64,000 nucleotides of DNA. Source: Thermophilibacter provencensis. Its GTDB lineage: Bacteria > Actinomycetota > Coriobacteriia > Coriobacteriales > Atopobiaceae. The position numbers were made by a program, and so were the translations under genes. This document shows, piece after piece, positions 60,188 to 64,000 of this stretch. Within the stretch, counting starts at the first letter, position 1. Every line of letters starts with the position of its first letter. The notes beneath the pieces were generated by a model, which worked only from the letters and a program-made list of their open reading frames with translations, was not told where the DNA came from and ran no database searches. The DNA is taken from positions 186,001 to 250,000 of the forward strand of contig NZ_JAUDEA010000001.1 in NCBI RefSeq assembly GCF_030372065.1, written 5' to 3'.

Positions 60188-60898
60188 TCACAGCTCGTAC
60201 TTGGCAACCACGCGGCGGATGGACCCGCCCCAGGGCAGCCAGATCGCGGCGAGAAAGGCCACCGTCGCCACCCCGTGCGTCACATCGAGCGGGAGGCTCG
60301 CCACGCAGGCGGCGACCACCGCAGGCCACGTGAGCGGGTGCACGTAGCCGAGCACGTGGTAGCCGTTCAGGATGAGGCCGTAGACGAGGGCGGAGAGAAA
60401 GCCCCAGCCGTAGAGCGCAACGCCATGCGAGAGCAAGTCCTTCTCGCCGAGCACTCCCCCGACGTAGCCCACGAGGCCCCACGCATACATCTGCCAGGGC
60501 GTCCACGGTCCCTGGCCAAAGAAGAAGTTTGAGACGAGCGCCGCCAGGGCGCCCACCACAAAGCCGCTCCTCCGCCCGAGCGCCGCACCCGCCACGATGG
60601 CGATGGCCGAGACGGGCTTGACGTCGGGCACCGGCGCAAAGAGGACGCGCCCCGCGGCGGCAACGGCGGCGAGCACCGCGGTGGGCATGAGCTGGCGCAG
60701 CGCCGGCCTGGATGCCTCAAAGCTCGCCAGCATGAGCGCGAGGGCAAGAAGCGCCACGAGCAACGTGAGTCCCGCCGACGCGGAAACGTCCGCAGCGGCG
60801 AGCGCGACCATCACCACCGGCACGGCAAGAAGCGCCGGCACCTCAGCGGCGGCAAAAGCGCGGGCGAGCGCGCCAGATGTTTGCGAGCGGACAATCAT
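60188..60898 (-). CDS. ECF transporter substrate-binding (S) component
   Basis: 236 residues, six or more membrane helices. DVKPVSAIAIVAGAALGRRS, GFVVGALAALVSNFFFGQGP and WTPWQMYAWGLVGYVGG are typical of ECF S components. The T and fused A-A' genes are 0.6 kb away on the same strand, with a DUF4430 gene; a cobalamin-type (CbrT-like) substrate is likely by context. ATG start overlaps the divergent small gene's promoter region. Confidence 0.82.
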   Translation of the reverse strand: MIVRSQTSGALARAFAAAEVPALLAVPVVMVALAAADVSASAGLTLLVALLALALMLASFEASRPALRQLMPTAVLAAVAAAGRVLFAPVPDVKPVSAIAIVAGAALGRRSGFVVGALAALVSNFFFGQGPWTPWQMYAWGLVGYVGGVLGEKDLLSHGVALYGWGFLSALVYGLILNGYHVLGYVHPLTWPAVVAACVASLPLDVTHGVATVAFLAAIWLPWGGSIRRVVAKYEL

Positions 60899-60943
60899 GG
60901 GTACCAGTTTGCCATAGCGCAGGCAGCCGGCAAGGAGGACACC

Positions 60944-61375
60944 ATGCTGTACATTGGCAACTTCAGCTACAACGACGACTCGGACAGCAAGGACAACTAC
61001 TGCCTCATGCCCTGCATCGTGGAGGCCGAGGACGCCGAGCAGGCCATGGAGAAGTTCGCCGAGCACTTCCAGCAGATTCGCAAGAGCTCCGACCTTCTTG
61101 ACGGCGCGCACGAGATCTACCTCGACTCCCTCACCGAGCTGGAGGCCGCGCCCACCGAGCCCGTCATCTGCCAGTGGCAGAAGATCGTCCCCGCCATGAA
61201 CGGCCTCTGCAGCATCACGAGCGCGCTGCCCGTAGTGGACGAGGACAGCGACTTTGCCAACGCCTACGCGTGGGGCGAGGACGAGGATGAGGACGACGGG
61301 CACGGGCACTACGACGACCTCGAGGAGATCGACGAGGACTCCATGGCGGAGAGCGAGCCGTTCCTGCTGTTCTAG
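60944..61375 (+). CDS. Acidic hypothetical protein
   Basis: 143 residues behind CAAGGAGGACACC. Starts MLYIGNFSYNDDSDSKDNYC; the C-terminal third is very acidic (AYAWGEDEDEDDGHGHYDDL). No membrane helix. It is divergent from the S-component gene by 45 bp. Family not recognised; a good ribosome site and normal codon use argue it is expressed. Confidence 0.75.
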   Translation: MLYIGNFSYNDDSDSKDNYCLMPCIVEAEDAEQAMEKFAEHFQQIRKSSDLLDGAHEIYLDSLTELEAAPTEPVICQWQKIVPAMNGLCSITSALPVVDEDSDFANAYAWGEDEDEDDGHGHYDDLEEIDEDSMAESEPFLLF

Positions 61376-61400
61376 GCGTCGCCGCCGATTCTTCGCGCGG

Positions 61401-61514
61401 GGTGGCGGGGCTGACGGGAGTGATGACAAAGGTGACAGGGTAGATTGTCACCATGGTTTCATGGTGACAATCTACCCTGTCACCTTTGTCATCACTCCCG
61501 TCAGCCCCGCCACC
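61401..61514. repeat. Family A hairpin with 55-bp perfect arms
   Basis: Arms 61401-61455 and 61460-61514 are exact complements with only GTTT between; the inside carries GATGACAAAGGTGACAGG and its complement. It lies in the convergent gap between the acidic hypothetical gene and the ECF ATPase gene, where it would form the 3' end of both transcripts. The longest perfect hairpin in the window. Confidence 0.95.
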
Positions 61515-61528
61515 TCTGTCGTCACGGC

Positions 61529-62914
61529 CTACGAGTAGAGCCAGGAGTTGGAGAAGAACTCGTCGGTGGGCTCGGTCACGGTAATGGCGCCATCAAACAT
61601 GAGCGACACGTTGTCCGCAACGGCGCGGACAAATTCCAGGTCATGCGTGGCGAGAAGCACCGTTGCGCCGTCGGAGCGCGCCTCGGCAACGCGCCGCGCA
61701 ACCCGCTCACGAGCCGAGCGGTCGAGCCCCTTGGTGGGCTCGTCGAGCAGGAGCAGCCGCGGCCGCACGAGCAGGAGCTTCTCCAGGGCAAGAAGCTGCT
61801 GCTGGCCGCCGGAGAGGTCGTGGGGATGGCGCTCGGCCGCATCGGCAAGGCCCAGACGCTCGAGTGCCGCCGCGACCTCGGCCTCGCCGTATCCGCCAGC
61901 GCGCGACCACTCCATGAGCTCCGCGCGCACCGTCTCGTGCGCGAGAAGGGCCTTGGGGCTCTGGGGCAACAGCGCCTGAGAGGCGGCGAGGGCGTTGCGA
62001 ACCCTGCCACGCTGCGGGCGCAGCACCCCGGCGAGCACGGAGAGCAGCGTGGACTTGCCGCAGCCGTTTGACCCCACGAGCGCGCGCACCTCTCCCCCGG
62101 AAAGCTCCAGGCCCAGGCCGCGCAGCACCCAGCGGGCGTCACGGTCGTAGCGCAGCCAGACGTCGCGCATCCCCGCACCTCCCCCGCCGGTGCTGACAAA
62201 GGTGACAGGCACCTTTGTCAGCATCTCGGGCGCGCGCGGCGGGTCAACGGGCCGCACCGAGCCGTCTGCCAGCTCAAAGGCGCAGGTGGCGTAGTCCGCC
62301 ATCGTCTCCGGGGTGTGCGTGGCCACCACAACGGTGATGTTGAGCTCGCGGTTTGCCCGGAAGAGCAGCGCGAGGAAGTTCTTCTCGGCAAGAGGGTCGA
62401 GCATGCTCGTGGGCTCGTCGAGCAGGAGCAGGCGCGGGCGCATGACGAGCGCGGACGCTAGTGCAAGAATCTGGCGCTGGCCGCCGGAGAGCTCGGCCGT
62501 CCGCGCGCGAAACCACGGCTCAATGCCCAGGAAGTTGCACGTCTCTGCCACGCGCCGGCGCATCTCGGGCTCCGGAACGCCCAGGTTTTCCAGGCCAAAC
62601 GCCATCTCGTGCCAAACGGTGTCGCACACCACCTGCGCATCCGGGTTCTGGAAGACGTAGCCCACGGCGTGCGCAGATGCCTGCGGGTCAAACGCCCGAA
62701 CGTCCTCGCCAAAGACACGCACGCCGCCCTCCAGGGCACCCGCGGGAGAGATCTCCGGCTTGGCAAGGCGCAACAGAGTCGACTTTCCCGATCCCGTGGC
62801 GCCGGCGAACAGGGCAAACGCACCCTCCGGAACCACAAGGGACACCTCACGCAAAACCGGTGCGTCGGCTCCGGCATACGCAAAGCTCACGCGATCAAGC
62901 TCGAGCGCGCTCAT
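61529..62914 (-). CDS. ECF transporter fused A-A' ATPase
   Basis: 461 residues with two ABC domains. First: FAGATGSGKSTLLRL, Q-loop YVFQNPDAQV, LSGGQRQILALASALV, LLLDEPTSMLD. Second: LVGSNGCGKSTLLSV, LSGGQQQLLALEKLL, LLLDEPTKGLD. Usually CbiO-type ATPases are separate proteins. The linker between domains (MLTKVPVTFVST) is encoded by a family A hairpin. Start ATG 62914 overlaps the T-component end by 4 bases; ATG 62920 is an alternative. Confidence 0.92.
   Translation of the reverse strand: MSALELDRVSFAYAGADAPVLREVSLVVPEGAFALFAGATGSGKSTLLRLAKPEISPAGALEGGVRVFGEDVRAFDPQASAHAVGYVFQNPDAQVVCDTVWHEMAFGLENLGVPEPEMRRRVAETCNFLGIEPWFRARTAELSGGQRQILALASALVMRPRLLLLDEPTSMLDPLAEKNFLALLFRANRELNITVVVATHTPETMADYATCAFELADGSVRPVDPPRAPEMLTKVPVTFVSTGGGGAGMRDVWLRYDRDARWVLRGLGLELSGGEVRALVGSNGCGKSTLLSVLAGVLRPQRGRVRNALAASQALLPQSPKALLAHETVRAELMEWSRAGGYGEAEVAAALERLGLADAAERHPHDLSGGQQQLLALEKLLLVRPRLLLLDEPTKGLDRSARERVARRVAEARSDGATVLLATHDLEFVRAVADNVSLMFDGAITVTEPTDEFFSNSWLYS
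62192..62222. repeat. Family A hairpin inside the A-A' ATPase gene
   Basis: 13-bp perfect arms GCTGACAAAGGTG and CACCTTTGTCAGC around ACAGG, in frame within the inter-domain linker. Confidence 0.85.
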
Positions 62915-63795
62915 CGGCATCCCCCCTCGTGGCAGATGGTGACAAAAGTGCCTGTCACCATTGTCATCACCGGCAGGGCGGCGAGAAGGGCAAAGGGCAG
63001 GTAGAGCCACCAGGGGGCAAGGCCCCTCATCGTGGGATAGAAGCGCCAGCTCGAGCAGGCCGCCCACGCGCACGTCGCGCATAGGACGAGCAGCGCGGCG
63101 ATGCCCGCGAGTGCCGCCGTGTCGCACCCGCGGAGGCGCTCCGGCCGATACTGGGTCCGCGGCACGCCGGACTCCCAGCCACGGGCGCGCATGGCGTCCG
63201 CGCGTTCGACGGAGTCCTCGAGCGACCACGTGAGCAGCATCGTTGACGTGCGCACGAGCTCGTCGCGCAGGCGGGGGCGCGGACCCGCCGCCGTACAGGC
63301 GGCAAGCGTCGAACGCGCCGTTCGGGCGCGACCGAGCAGCTGCGGCACGAGCTGAAGGGCCATGCTCGTCACCAGCGGCAACGCCCGCGCGCGCCCACCC
63401 GCAAGGGCGAGCAGCCGGTCCTGCGCGAGCACCGCCGCGGCACCCTCAAACCACAGCACCACCGCCACCATGAGCGCGCCCATCGTGGCACCATAGGCAA
63501 GGCTCTCCAGGTAGACGCTACGCGTCCCCAGCTTAAAGAGGAGCGTGGAACCAGACGCCGAGAAGAGCGGGTTGAGCAGGCACACGAGCGCGAGCAGCGG
63601 CAGCTGCCAGACGAGGCCGCGCGCCGTGGCGGCAGCGCCCCGCACCGCGAGGGAGAAGGCCAGCGCGCCCGCGAGCGAGATGCCCACGAAGACCGGGTGC
63701 ACCGCCAGCATCGAGAGCGCGACCACCCCCGCAAAGAGCGTCGCGGGGACGGCCGCGTGACAGGTGCCAAAGGGTATGAAACGCGCGGGCGCCAC
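62911..63795 (-). CDS. ECF transporter transmembrane (T) component, CbiQ-like
   Basis: 294 residues, about six membrane helices. The ARG-type coupling motifs appear as LEDSVERADAMRARGWESG and the preceding TARSTLAACTAAGPRPRLRD. GTG start behind GAGAAGAAC. The last ~12 residues (MTMVTGTFVTICHEGG) are encoded by a family A repeat. It is translationally coupled to the ATPase gene. Confidence 0.88.
   Translation of the reverse strand: MAPARFIPFGTCHAAVPATLFAGVVALSMLAVHPVFVGISLAGALAFSLAVRGAAATARGLVWQLPLLALVCLLNPLFSASGSTLLFKLGTRSVYLESLAYGATMGALMVAVVLWFEGAAAVLAQDRLLALAGGRARALPLVTSMALQLVPQLLGRARTARSTLAACTAAGPRPRLRDELVRTSTMLLTWSLEDSVERADAMRARGWESGVPRTQYRPERLRGCDTAALAGIAALLVLCATCAWAACSSWRFYPTMRGLAPWWLYLPFALLAALPVMTMVTGTFVTICHEGGCR
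62936..62966. repeat. Family A repeat at the 3' end of the T-component gene
   Basis: TGACAAAAGTGCCTGTCA and onward: on the minus strand it differs from the copy at 62194-62220 at only 2 of 27 positions. It supplies the last codons of the T component. Confidence 0.75.
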
Positions 63796-63809
63796 GTTCT
63801 TCTCGCCGG

Positions 63810-64000
63810 CTACTCGGTAAACTCGGTCACGTAGATCCAGGTCACAACGTCGCCGTCGGCAAGCTGGTACTCGGAGCAGCCGACCTCGGCCATCTCGTCG
63901 TTGACCTCGAACATCCAGCCGCTCATGTCGCCAAAGTCACCGGCGGCAAGGCCGTTGATGCCGGCAACGTACATGCCGTAGTCGGAGTCGGACGCGTTGA
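63810..64000 (-). CDS. DUF4430-domain protein, C-terminal end (5' part beyond window)
   Basis: The last ~62 residues are present: YGMYVAGINGLAAGDFGDMS, GWMFEVNDEMAEVGCSEYQL and DGDVVTWIYVTEF. This is the DUF4430/transcobalamin-like C-terminal domain, common in secreted proteins near ECF cobalamin transporters. It ends 14 bp before the T-component start, so it is the preceding gene of the operon. Confidence 0.8.
   Translation of the reverse strand, partial: NASDSDYGMYVAGINGLAAGDFGDMSGWMFEVNDEMAEVGCSEYQLADGDVVTWIYVTEFTE

Overview
The window is a GC-rich, gene-dense bacterial chromosome segment. It has one tRNA gene and no rRNA, phage or transposase genes. The GatCAB amidotransferase, a topoisomerase I/tmk/holB block, a Se-type purine cluster, an ECF transporter and many small lineage-specific genes suggest an anaerobic gut or oral actinobacterium of class Coriobacteriia, probably Atopobiaceae (Olsenella-like). 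That placement is inference, since no phylogenetic marker was compared. Most genes are on the minus strand.

Layout. 1-7.4 kb: purine catabolism (selenium-dependent xanthine dehydrogenase, polyferredoxin, YgfK, SsnA) with a divergent YheO-type regulator. 7.8-15.2 kb: YitT membrane protein, gatC-gatA-gatB, ilvE, threonine aldolase. 15.4-18.5 kb: a lower-GC collagen-like surface protein, probably acquired. 18.9-21.8 kb: LuxR regulator, HAD hydrolase, Fe-S aldo/keto reductase. 22-24 kb: phosphate transporter with a PhoU-like partner, then tRNA-Thr(CGT). 24.1-28.8 kb: a TudS(DUF523)-purine nucleoside phosphorylase fusion, SurA-like, HEAT and NYN/LOTUS proteins, and a dehydrogenase with a His/Cys tail. 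28.9-32.8 kb: DegV, hibernation factor, lipoprotein, a probable raiA-type structured RNA, ComF. 33.3-43.3 kb: small hypothetical, tatD-rsmA-metG, an XRE regulator, rsmI, a GH5-like protein lacking its nucleophile, QueD, and a large transglutaminase-like protein. 43.4-45.3 kb: a ribose/nucleoside operon broken by a deletion that joins a nucleoside hydrolase to a LacI regulator. 45.9-56.9 kb: RicT-like PSP1 protein, holB, tmk, GH2 glycosidase, topoisomerase I, tatC, tatA, STAS protein, TPR protein. 57-64 kb: aminotransferase, yebC, and an ECF vitamin transporter (S; T plus fused A-A') with a DUF4430 protein.

The least explained content is intergenic. At least five families of short repeats sit between genes: (A) TGACAAAGG-type hairpins, one a 55-bp perfect stem, two of them inside ECF coding sequence; (B) 26-nt units ending in TTTCTCGGC, arrayed with a striking 41-42 bp period; (C) GGTTTTGGGCAA units, often as inverted pairs; (D) ~48-bp GGACG...CGTCC palindromes; (E) ~70-90 bp nested stem-loops, two of which share an identical 36-nt core inside unrelated but self-complementary arms, all lying just 3' of minus-strand genes. 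The hexamer TTCTCG is also conspicuously frequent, even inside genes where it forces rare codons. These repeats, the TudS-PNP fusion and the candidate raiA RNA are the best leads.
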